This document shows positions 52,358-59,863 of a DNA stretch of 64,000 nt, piece after piece. The notes beneath the pieces are model-generated. The model was not told where the DNA came from, made no database searches, and worked only from the letters and a program-made list of their open reading frames with translations. The stretch comes from Terrisporobacter glycolicus ATCC 14880 = DSM 1288 (GTDB lineage Bacteria > Bacillota > Clostridia > Peptostreptococcales > Peptostreptococcaceae): the NCBI RefSeq assembly GCF_036812735.1, contig NZ_CP117523.1, forward strand, positions 496,001 through 560,000, read 5' to 3'. The position numbers were made by a program, and so were the translations under genes. The first letter of the stretch is position 1. Every line of letters begins with the position of its first letter.

Positions 52358-53731
52358 TTGCAATACATATTTAAATTAGACAAAGAAAACAAAATATTTT
52401 ATAAAACATTGCTTACCTTATGTATTCCAATAATAATTCAGAACTTATTATCAACTTTAATAAATATGGTTGATACAATTATGGTTGGAGGGCTGGGAGA
52501 GGTATCAGTGGCAGCAATTGGTATAGCTAATCAATACTTCTTTTTATACAACATGGCTTTATCAGGAATTATAGGAGGAGCAGGTTTATTTATTGCTCAA
52601 TTTTTTGGAAAGAATGATAAAGAAAATATAAGAAAAATTACAGCTTTAGGATCATTATCTGCTCTAGCTTTAGGAATAATATTTGCCACTATGGCAATTT
52701 TTTCTCCAAAGTTTATAATTCATTTCTTTTCTCTTGATGAAAGTGTAGTTGAAATTGCCGTAAATTACTTTTTAATAATAGGATTTTGTTATCCTATAAT
52801 TGCAATTAGTAATGTATTTAGTATGGGATCGAGAAGTATTAGAAATCCAAAGCTTGGAATGATTTGTAGTTCTATATCATTAGTATTAAATATAATTCTA
52901 AACTATATATTTATATTTGGAAAATTTGGAATGCCGGCTTTAGGTGCTAGCGGTGCAGCCTTGGCAACAGTTATATCGAGAATAGTTGAGTTAATATTGT
53001 TAGTTAGTTATGTTTATTTTATTAAAAGTGATTATGAATTAAGATTTACTTTTAAAGATATAAAATTAATCAATAGAGATTTATTTAAGGCGTTTATATC
53101 TAAAACAATACCTGTATTTTTTAATGATACTTTATGGGCATTTGGAACCGTATTGTATGCAGTGGCTTATTCTAAAGCGGGAACATCAGCTATTGCAGCC
53201 AGCCAAATTGCATCAAGTACAGGAAATTTCTTTATAATGACATCAGTATGTATAGCTATTGGCTCATCTATTATGATAGGAAATGAATTAGGTGCGGATC
53301 ATATAGAAAAGGCAGTTAGCTATTCTAAGAAGTTCGCCATACTAGTATGTTTAGCAGGGGTAGTTTTTGGTGGATTACTAATTTTATCAATTCCAGCACT
53401 TCTAAAAGTTTTTAGTGTAAGCCCAGGTCTTGCACCAGATATAAGAAAGATATTTATTGTAATGGGAGTATTAATGGCACTAAAGACATTTAATACTTTT
53501 ATAATAATAGGAGTACTTAGAAGTGGTGGAGATACTAAATATGCTTTAACTCTAGAAATGGGATGCATGTGGTTTGTATCATTGCCTTTAACATTCCTTG
53601 CTGCTTACAAAGGTGTTCCTATTTATATTTTAGTTGCTTTAACTTATACAGAGGAAATTGCAAAATTTATATTTGGTGTACCAAGAGCTTTGTCTAAGAA
53701 ATGGGCAAACAATATTGTAAAAGACATATAA
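52358..53731 (+). CDS. MATE family efflux transporter
   Basis: A 457-residue membrane protein with twelve predicted segments in two halves. LCIPIIIQNLLSTLINMVDTIMVGGLGEVSVAAIG (in parts, residues 22-56) is the typical MATE start, and the second half repeats the pattern. MATE pumps export drugs, dyes or metabolites using sodium or protons. It starts with TTG; GAGGTGA lies 6 bases upstream and no ATG is near. It is monocistronic as far as I can see. Confidence 0.9.
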   Translation: MQYIFKLDKENKIFYKTLLTLCIPIIIQNLLSTLINMVDTIMVGGLGEVSVAAIGIANQYFFLYNMALSGIIGGAGLFIAQFFGKNDKENIRKITALGSLSALALGIIFATMAIFSPKFIIHFFSLDESVVEIAVNYFLIIGFCYPIIAISNVFSMGSRSIRNPKLGMICSSISLVLNIILNYIFIFGKFGMPALGASGAALATVISRIVELILLVSYVYFIKSDYELRFTFKDIKLINRDLFKAFISKTIPVFFNDTLWAFGTVLYAVAYSKAGTSAIAASQIASSTGNFFIMTSVCIAIGSSIMIGNELGADHIEKAVSYSKKFAILVCLAGVVFGGLLILSIPALLKVFSVSPGLAPDIRKIFIVMGVLMALKTFNTFIIIGVLRSGGDTKYALTLEMGCMWFVSLPLTFLAAYKGVPIYILVALTYTEEIAKFIFGVPRALSKKWANNIVKDI

Positions 53732-53766
53732 AATGGTTAACAGAATGTTAAAACTTGTTTACTAAG

Positions 53767-53821
53767 TTGACTTTTTTTGATATTAGAGTTACAATCAAAC
53801 TATTATCGGTCAACTGACCGA
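53767..53821 (+). promoter_or_regulatory. Promoter with TetR-like palindrome
   Basis: TTGACT (53767-53772), 17 bases, TACAAT (53790-53795). A perfect 16-base palindrome, TCGGTCAACTGACCGA, lies at 53806-53821, just past the expected start point. It is GC-rich against its surroundings and has the look of a TetR-family operator. No TetR gene is in the window. Confidence 0.65.
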
Positions 53822-53842
53822 CAAGGGATAAGGAGGTATTTC

Positions 53843-54490
53843 ATGGGAACATATATTAGGGAACCTATTAATGGATTTACTCATTTAGGTGGAGCAATTC
53901 TTTCTTTTGCAGGTCTCTTAGCATTAGTAATAAAAACTACATTAACAAGTGCATCTGCTATAGACTTAACTGCAGTAATCATATTTGGAATAAGCATGAT
54001 TTTGCTTTATGCAGCATCAGCTACATATCATTTAGTAATGGCATCAGATAAGGTAATTGCATTTTTAAGAAAATTAGATCATTCTATGATTTTTATACTT
54101 ATAGCAGGATCATATACTCCATTTTGTTTAATTGCATTAGAAGAGCACAAAGGTTGGATTTTATTTACAGTTGTTGCTACAATAGCAGTTTGCGGCGTTC
54201 TATTCAAAATGATTTGGTTTAATTGTCCTAGATGGATATCTACTTGTATATATATAGGTATGGGATGGATATCAGTATTTATGATAAAACCACTTTATAG
54301 CTCTATACCATTTGGAGGGATATTTTTATTACTTATGGGAGGAATATTTTATACCATAGGAGCAGTAATATATGGGCTTAAGCCATCTGCACTTAAATTT
54401 AAAAATTTAGGATTTCATGAGATATTTCATATATTTATCCTTTTAGGAAGTTTATGTCACTTTATCTCAGTGTTTGAATATGTAATATAA
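53843..54490 (+). CDS. Hemolysin III/PAQR family membrane protein
   Basis: A 215-residue protein with seven predicted membrane segments. EPINGFTHLGGA at the N-terminus, SATYHLV near residue 70, LDHSMIFILIAGSYTPF near residue 85 and HEIFHIFILLGSLCHF near the C-terminus bring together the conserved Ser, Asp and His residues of the PAQR/HlyIII metal site. The start at 53843 follows AAGGAGG by 7 bases. Bacterial members are linked to membrane lipid homeostasis; hemolysis is not established for most. It is preceded by a promoter with a palindromic operator. Confidence 0.9.
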   Translation: MGTYIREPINGFTHLGGAILSFAGLLALVIKTTLTSASAIDLTAVIIFGISMILLYAASATYHLVMASDKVIAFLRKLDHSMIFILIAGSYTPFCLIALEEHKGWILFTVVATIAVCGVLFKMIWFNCPRWISTCIYIGMGWISVFMIKPLYSSIPFGGIFLLLMGGIFYTIGAVIYGLKPSALKFKNLGFHEIFHIFILLGSLCHFISVFEYVI

Positions 54491-54537
54491 AACAAAAATC
54501 ACCCACTCTAATTATTAGAATGGGTGATTTTTGTTTT
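54489..54537 (+). terminator. Strong terminator
   Basis: A perfect 17-bp stem (54489-54505 with 54521-54537) with a further inner TCTAA/TTAGA stem. Confidence 0.92.
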
Positions 54538-54638
54538 AATAATTTGTAACTAAATATGAATAAAACATAAAAATAATAGAAAGACCATATGGCTAAAAAT
54601 CGTATATAATATAGTCAATATGTAATAAGGGGGATATT

Positions 54639-55571
54639 ATGTTAAAGGATATAAATGTAAAAATAAACCGAATAAAGGATCAGGTTGCAGAGAAAAAAGT
54701 ATTAGAAGAAAAGCTTAATAATCTGGATAAAGAAATTTCTATGTATGAGTGTGAATTGAGAGATTTAGAAGAAATTTTAAATAAGGAACTACACGATGTA
54801 GAAAAACTAAAGAAGGTATCTTTATCAAGTATTATATGCACAATTATAAGAAATAAAGATGAAAAGATTGAAAAAGAAGAAAAGGAATATTTAATAGCAA
54901 AACTTAAACATGGTGACTGCTTTTCTAGAATTACTTCATCTAAAAACAGCAAGTTAAGAATAGAGGATAGATTAAGCTCATTAGAGAATTGTGAAAATAG
55001 GTATGCTGAGTTATTAGATACAAAATTATCCCTAATAAATATATATGGAGATGCAAATGAGAAAAATAGAATTATAAACATGGAAAAAGAACTAGACAAT
55101 TGCCTTAAAGGGCTTAAGGAAATGGAAGAATCTATAGAATCTGGGAATATTTTATATGAAGAAATTGCATATACAAAAGAAATATTACAGTCTGCAAAAA
55201 ACTGGGGAACTATTGATTTACTTGGTGGAGACTTTATTTCTTCCATAGCAAAGCATGAAAAAGTTGACCAAGCTCAAAATCAGTTTATAAGAATTTCAAA
55301 TTTGTTATGTAATTTTAATAAAGAATTAAAAGATATTAATATAGATAGCTTAAATTTTTCTAATACCATGAAAACTTTTGATATATTTTTTGATAATATA
55401 TTTACAGATATATCTGTAAACAGTCAGATAAATAATTCTTATGAAGATATTTGTAAATTACAAAGAGAAGTTGATATTATTCTAAAAAAATTAAAAGATA
55501 GCAAAGTAAGCTTACATGAAGTTATAGATGACAAGAAAGATGAATATGATAAATTTATAAATAGTATTTAA
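54639..55571 (+). CDS. Coiled-coil protein of unknown function
   Basis: A 310-residue cytoplasmic protein rich in Lys, Glu and Leu. Residues 1-60 and 125-180 are strongly predicted coiled coils. Between them and the end lies NWGTIDLLGGDFISSIAKHEKVDQAQ near residue 188 (read in parts), a conserved-looking turn that I have seen in other Firmicutes hypothetical proteins. No enzyme motif, signal or membrane segment is visible. GGGGG precedes the ATG, and the gene stands alone between two terminators. A long antisense frame over it is a shadow. Confidence 0.75.
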   Translation: MLKDINVKINRIKDQVAEKKVLEEKLNNLDKEISMYECELRDLEEILNKELHDVEKLKKVSLSSIICTIIRNKDEKIEKEEKEYLIAKLKHGDCFSRITSSKNSKLRIEDRLSSLENCENRYAELLDTKLSLINIYGDANEKNRIINMEKELDNCLKGLKEMEESIESGNILYEEIAYTKEILQSAKNWGTIDLLGGDFISSIAKHEKVDQAQNQFIRISNLLCNFNKELKDINIDSLNFSNTMKTFDIFFDNIFTDISVNSQINNSYEDICKLQREVDIILKKLKDSKVSLHEVIDDKKDEYDKFINSI

Positions 55572-55577
55572 TCTAAA

Positions 55578-55624
55578 AAGGTATTAATAGATGAAAATTA
55601 AAAACTTACATCTATTAATACCTT
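55578..55624. terminator. Bidirectional terminator
   Basis: A perfect 16-bp stem, AAGGTATTAATAGATG with CATCTATTAATACCTT, and a 15-base loop between convergent genes. Confidence 0.88.
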
Positions 55625-55629
55625 AACTT

Positions 55630-56046
55630 TTAGGAAATTTTGTCGTCATAATTTTTTATTCCTTTATTAACTATAACAACAAACCATACTAAAGCTATAC
55701 CTAAAATAGCATGGCCAAGACCTGATATGTGGCTAAGACCAGCAAAATCACTATTACTAACTTGTAATATACCCCTATAAACTAATGTAGAAATTAAATA
55801 TAGAAGACCTATATTGTAAGTTATAATCCATGATTTAAAACCTTTTATTTTAGAAATGTTAAAGTTCTTTTCTAGTAGTAATACAATTATAAAAAATATG
55901 AATCCAAGCATTAATGTATGTGTATGAGTTACACTTAAAGATGTCACTCCAGTGAAATTATTTATTTTTGTAAACTCTCTATAAAAAACTCCTAATACCA
56001 ACCCTAAAATCAAATAAAATGTTGAAATCTTAAAATATTTTTGCAT
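55630..56046 (-). CDS. DUF2871 family membrane protein
   Basis: A 138-residue protein with four predicted membrane segments. FYREFTKINNF near residue 21, THTHTLMLGF near residue 40 and GLSHISGLGHAILG near residue 102 are the conserved DUF2871 stretches; the histidines in helices hint at heme or metal binding, as in related cytochrome-oxidase-like folds, but this is a guess. GGAGG precedes the ATG. It is monocistronic and its function is unknown. Confidence 0.83.
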   Translation of the reverse strand: MQKYFKISTFYLILGLVLGVFYREFTKINNFTGVTSLSVTHTHTLMLGFIFFIIVLLLEKNFNISKIKGFKSWIITYNIGLLYLISTLVYRGILQVSNSDFAGLSHISGLGHAILGIALVWFVVIVNKGIKNYDDKIS

Positions 56047-56131
56047 ATCCTACCTCCCGCAAAATAATTAATAATAATATATATACCTAAAAAGGTTCGA
56101 GTTGAAACAAAGTGAAGTAGGATTAATTTAT

Positions 56132-57364
56132 TTAAAATTTTAAATCAAGAGCTGTGAGTCTATTATAAATTTCCTTCATAAGGCTAATTTCATCTTCTTT
56201 GTTATAAGCCTCATAAGTAACGGAAAGTCTTAAATAAGCATCACAATCATCCCAAGGAACAGTGGATAACATGGCGTTATTTAAAATATAAGCGAAAGCA
56301 TCTTCTGCACTATTGAATACTACATCACCAGCACCTTTAGGAATAGGGACATAAAGGTAAAATCCACCTTTAGGCTTTTCCACCCTAAATCCAATTTTTC
56401 TTAGAACATCAATCAGTAAATCGAAACGTCTAGAATATCTTTCTATATTTTCTGAAATGAACTTTTCATAGTGATCAAGAGCAAATGAAGCTGCTTTTTG
56501 TATAGGAATAAATTGTCCAGAGTCAGTGTGACCTTTAATAGTTGAATAAAGTTTAATAGTCTTAGGAGATCCTACTACAAAAGCCATTCTAAAGCCAGTC
56601 ATATTAAAGCTTTTAGATAAAGAGTGAATTTCTAAACAAAGATCCATAGCTCCATCGACGCTTAAAATACTTAAGGGTTTATGACCATCATAAGTTAAAG
56701 CACCATATGCCATATCAGAGATTATGAAAATCTTATTTTTTCTGCAAAAATCAACTAAATATTCATAATACTCTTTAGTGGCAATTTGTCCAGTTGGATT
56801 GTTTGGATAATTAATATAAAGAAGTTTAGATCTTTTTAAAATATTTTTAGGAATATTTTCTAAGTCAGGGAAAAAGTTGTTTTCTTCACAAAGGGGTAAA
56901 TTGTAGACTTCTCCACCTAGAAATTTAGTATAAGTACCCATAATCGGATAGCCAGGCACAGTCATTAAGCAAATATCACCTGGATTTATAAAGCCTATAG
57001 GAATCATGGCTAAAATAGATTTTGAGCCTATACCATGCATAACATTTTCGCAAGTTAAATTGTCTATATGATATACGTTTTTCATAAATCTACAAGCTGC
57101 TTCTTGAAACTCAAATATGCCATTGTCTGCATAAAATCTATTTTCATTCTTATGTGATTCTCTACACAAAACATCAACAATTGAAGAGTCGGCAATTTTA
57201 TCAGGCTCACCAACTCCCATATTAATAAGTGGTGTGTCAGGATTATTTATTTTAGCATCATTAGTCATTTTTTTTAATTTTTCAAATTTGTATAATCGCG
57301 TAGATGTATTAAAGAAAGATAAATCGCCCAGTCTTTCTGAAATCATGCTGTCTATAAAATCCAT
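56132..57364 (-). CDS. dapL: LL-diaminopimelate aminotransferase
   Basis: A 410-residue class I/II PLP aminotransferase with the length and motif order of DapL. NMGVGEPDK near residue 48, YADNGIFEFQEAA near residue 79, YPNNPTGQ near residue 165, and the PLP lysine in HSLSKSFNMTGFR near residue 235 are clear. DapL makes LL-diaminopimelate from tetrahydrodipicolinate in one step for lysine and peptidoglycan. Related aminotransferases are close in sequence, so the substrate is probable rather than certain. A NuoE-like gene lies 77 bases upstream on the same strand. Confidence 0.85.
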   Translation of the reverse strand: MDFIDSMISERLGDLSFFNTSTRLYKFEKLKKMTNDAKINNPDTPLINMGVGEPDKIADSSIVDVLCRESHKNENRFYADNGIFEFQEAACRFMKNVYHIDNLTCENVMHGIGSKSILAMIPIGFINPGDICLMTVPGYPIMGTYTKFLGGEVYNLPLCEENNFFPDLENIPKNILKRSKLLYINYPNNPTGQIATKEYYEYLVDFCRKNKIFIISDMAYGALTYDGHKPLSILSVDGAMDLCLEIHSLSKSFNMTGFRMAFVVGSPKTIKLYSTIKGHTDSGQFIPIQKAASFALDHYEKFISENIERYSRRFDLLIDVLRKIGFRVEKPKGGFYLYVPIPKGAGDVVFNSAEDAFAYILNNAMLSTVPWDDCDAYLRLSVTYEAYNKEDEISLMKEIYNRLTALDLKF

Positions 57365-57441
57365 TTTTAATCCTCCAAAAGTGTCAAGATACTTTATATT
57401 ATGAAAAATTACTAAAAATGGGACGACTTTATTCTTTTTTA

Positions 57442-57924
57442 TTATTTATTGCAATTTTCTAAGATTGAAGGAATATCTTCAACTGTTACACTTTCATAAA
57501 CTCGTCCGTTGACAGTTACGATAGGCGTTTTACGGCAAACTCCTACACATCCACCAGATTCCAAACTAAACTTCATGTCTTTAGTAGTTTCTCCAGATTT
57601 GATTCCAATTAATTTTTCGAATTCATGAATAATACTAGAACTATTATCATTGCTACAAGCACTACCAAAGCAAATTTTTATCTTGTATTTACCTTTAGGT
57701 TCAGTGACAAAGTAGCTATAAAAATTAACAACACTTTCCACATCGCTAAAAGGAAGATTTAACTTATCTGCAATGTGAGTCTGCACATCTTTCGGTAGGT
57801 ATCCGAATATACTTTGAGCATGATGTAAAGTATTCATCAGTGTTTTTTCATTATCATGGATTGAATTTATAAATATATCTAACGCATTAAATAATTCTTT
57901 ATTTTGAGAAATAAAATCACACAT
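57442..57924 (-). CDS. NuoE-like [2Fe-2S] protein, unaccompanied
   Basis: A 160-residue thioredoxin-fold ferredoxin of the NuoE/HydC type. The four cluster ligands C85, C90, C126 and C130 have the standard C-x4-C and C-x3-C spacing in CFGSAC and CVGVC. In hydrogenases, formate dehydrogenases and complex I it works with a NuoF-type flavoprotein, but no NuoF, NuoG or hydrogenase gene is in the neighbourhood. AGGAGA precedes the ATG. It may donate electrons to a complex encoded elsewhere, or be a relic of one. Confidence 0.88.
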   Translation of the reverse strand: MCDFISQNKELFNALDIFINSIHDNEKTLMNTLHHAQSIFGYLPKDVQTHIADKLNLPFSDVESVVNFYSYFVTEPKGKYKIKICFGSACSNDNSSSIIHEFEKLIGIKSGETTKDMKFSLESGGCVGVCRKTPIVTVNGRVYESVTVEDIPSILENCNK

Positions 57925-58128
57925 ATTAATCTCCTTTAGATGTTTAAATATGAACTTTCTTTTTATACCCTTCAGTTAATGAGTATAAACTTTCTAAGGA
58001 CTAAATGATATACCGTAATCATTAATAATACAAACTTATTTATATAAAGCAAATGTAAGACAAGTATTACATTAATATGTGTTATTATTTATAATATATT
58101 TGAAAATAAATGAAAGAAGGTGTTAAGG

Positions 58129-58689
58129 ATGAAAATTTCAAAAAAAGAAGCATTTTCAATACCTAATATAATGGGGTATTTTAGGATAATTTTAATACCT
58201 GTATTTTTATATGTTTATTATAATGCAACATCAGTGGAGGATTATTATGTTGTAGCAGGTATAGTATGCATTTCTGGAATAACAGACTTTTTAGATGGTT
58301 TTATAGCTAGAAAGTTTAATATGATTACTGAATGGGGAAAGTTTATAGATCCTTTGGCAGATAAGTTAACTCAAGCAGCTCTTGTATTTGCTTTATCATT
58401 TAAATATAAATTAATGTGGTACTTAGTTGGCTTATTTATAGTAAAAGAAGGATTTATGGCAATTATGGGAATTATAATGCTTAGAAAAGGTAAAAAACTA
58501 GATGGAGCCAAGTGGTTTGGAAAGCTTTGTACGGCAATATTGTACATAGTAATGTTTATGTTAATGTTATTCCAAAAAATGAATAATGATAACGCGAACT
58601 TCTTAATATTAGTGTGTGGATTATTTATGTTAATGTCTTTTATACTATATATGCCTGTATTTTATAAGATGCATAAATCAAATAAATAA
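58129..58689 (+). CDS. pgsA: CDP-diacylglycerol-glycerol-3-phosphate 3-phosphatidyltransferase
   Basis: A 186-residue membrane enzyme that makes phosphatidylglycerol phosphate from CDP-diacylglycerol and glycerol-3-phosphate. The CDP-alcohol phosphotransferase signature is complete: D53 and D56-G57 with A60-R61, then G70, D74 and D78. Four to six membrane segments are predicted. SIPNIMGYFRI at the N-terminus is typical of PgsA. The start at 58129 follows AAGAAGG. Other family members use other alcohols, so PgsA is the best rather than the only reading. Confidence 0.87.
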   Translation: MKISKKEAFSIPNIMGYFRIILIPVFLYVYYNATSVEDYYVVAGIVCISGITDFLDGFIARKFNMITEWGKFIDPLADKLTQAALVFALSFKYKLMWYLVGLFIVKEGFMAIMGIIMLRKGKKLDGAKWFGKLCTAILYIVMFMLMLFQKMNNDNANFLILVCGLFMLMSFILYMPVFYKMHKSNK

Positions 58690-58760
58690 GATATTTTTTG
58701 TAGAGTATTATATCCTTTATTCATATAGTTATATATAAGCATAAAATCAGGGGGGATTAT

Positions 58761-59240
58761 ATGACAACATATATTCTATACACATTGGCAGCTGGAATGT
58801 GCTTTATATCATATTTTAAAAGTAAGGAAAAAACAAAAAATGCTTTAATCAAAGTCTGTAAATCTATGGAAAATATTATGCCTCAATTTTTATCCATAAT
58901 AGTAATTGTAGGGTTAATGCTAGCTTTTATTGATACTGACACAATTTCAAATTTAATAGGGAATAAATCAGGTTTTTTAGGAGTTTTATTTTCTGCAACT
59001 GTAGGGTCAATTGTTATGGTTCCAACTTTTGTAGCATTTTCAACTGCAAATACTTTATTAAATAGTGGTGCTGGCTATGCTCAAGTAGCAGCATTAGTAT
59101 CAACTTTAACTTTTGTAGGAATAATGACTTTTACCCTAGAATCTAAATATATTGGCAAAAAGGCCGCATTTTATAGGAACTTATTTGCATTTCTATTTTC
59201 ATTTGTAGTTGCCTTTTTTATGGGGGTGATTTTAGGGTGA
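58761..59240 (+). CDS. Permease half-protein 1 (DUF318/ArsP family)
   Basis: A 159-residue membrane protein with four or five segments, corresponding to one half of the YraQ/ArsP-type permease family (DUF318). NIMPQFLSIIVIVGLMLAFI and GSIVMVPTFVAFSTA near residue 83 are typical. The second half is encoded by the next gene, overlapping by four bases. GGGGG precedes the ATG. Family members are linked to export of organoarsenicals and other compounds, but the substrate here is unknown. Confidence 0.83.
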   Translation: MTTYILYTLAAGMCFISYFKSKEKTKNALIKVCKSMENIMPQFLSIIVIVGLMLAFIDTDTISNLIGNKSGFLGVLFSATVGSIVMVPTFVAFSTANTLLNSGAGYAQVAALVSTLTFVGIMTFTLESKYIGKKAAFYRNLFAFLFSFVVAFFMGVILG

Positions 59241-59791
59241 AAAACAAAATTCATTACTTAGCAAATAGGTATAAGCTTTTTCTTATTGTTTTAACTATTC
59301 TTGTTTTAGTTATTATATTTGAAAAAAATATTGGTATAAAGGCATTTAATAGTTCAAAAGATAGTTTTCTACAGATGTTATCAGTGCTACCACCTATTAT
59401 GATTCTTCTCGGATTAATGGACGAATGGGTATCTAGAGAATCAATGATGAAGTATATGGGTGTTGATTCTGGAATTATGGGAATCGCCATTGCCATAGCT
59501 TTTGCAACTTTTGCGGCAGGGCCAATGTATGCTGCATTTCCGTTTACAGCTGTATTACTTAAGAAAGGGGTAAAATTTACGAATGTAATTATTTTTATGA
59601 ATGCTTGGTGTGTTATAAAGATTTCTACTCTTCTATTTGAAATAAGTTCCTTAGGATACAAATTTACTTTCTATAGATTATTAATCGATTTTATTGGAGT
59701 TATTGCAATGGGATATTTAGTTAATTATTTTGTTATAAAAGTAGGTAAGGAAGATAAAGTTTTAAGTAGCTATATGAAAGAAAATATTTAA
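59237..59791 (+). CDS. Permease half-protein 2 (DUF318/ArsP family)
   Basis: A 184-residue membrane protein with five or six segments, the second half of a DUF318-type permease. LSVLPPIMILLGLMDEWV near residue 48 mirrors the motif in half 1, and FAAGPMYAAFPFTAVLLKKG near residue 94 is the second family motif. It starts with GTG inside the GTGA overlap at the end of half 1, so translation is coupled and the two probably assemble as one permease. A hairpin terminator follows. Confidence 0.83.
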   Translation: MKNKIHYLANRYKLFLIVLTILVLVIIFEKNIGIKAFNSSKDSFLQMLSVLPPIMILLGLMDEWVSRESMMKYMGVDSGIMGIAIAIAFATFAAGPMYAAFPFTAVLLKKGVKFTNVIIFMNAWCVIKISTLLFEISSLGYKFTFYRLLIDFIGVIAMGYLVNYFVIKVGKEDKVLSSYMKENI

Positions 59792-59801
59792 AAATAAAGA
59801 T

Positions 59802-59839
59802 GCAAGGCATGAGATATATTTATATAAATCATGCTTTGC
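59802..59839. terminator. Bidirectional terminator
   Basis: GCAAGGCATGA pairs with TCATGCTTTGC (one G-U pair, 16-base loop) between convergent genes. Confidence 0.7.
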
Positions 59840-59863
59840 TTAAATTTTGATATATTATTTAAT

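Noticed and set aside
54680-55246. Long minus-strand frame of 188 codons opposite the coiled-coil gene
   Set aside because: It has Ser/Phe-rich low-complexity composition typical of an antisense shadow of a Lys/Glu-rich coding strand, with no ribosome binding site.
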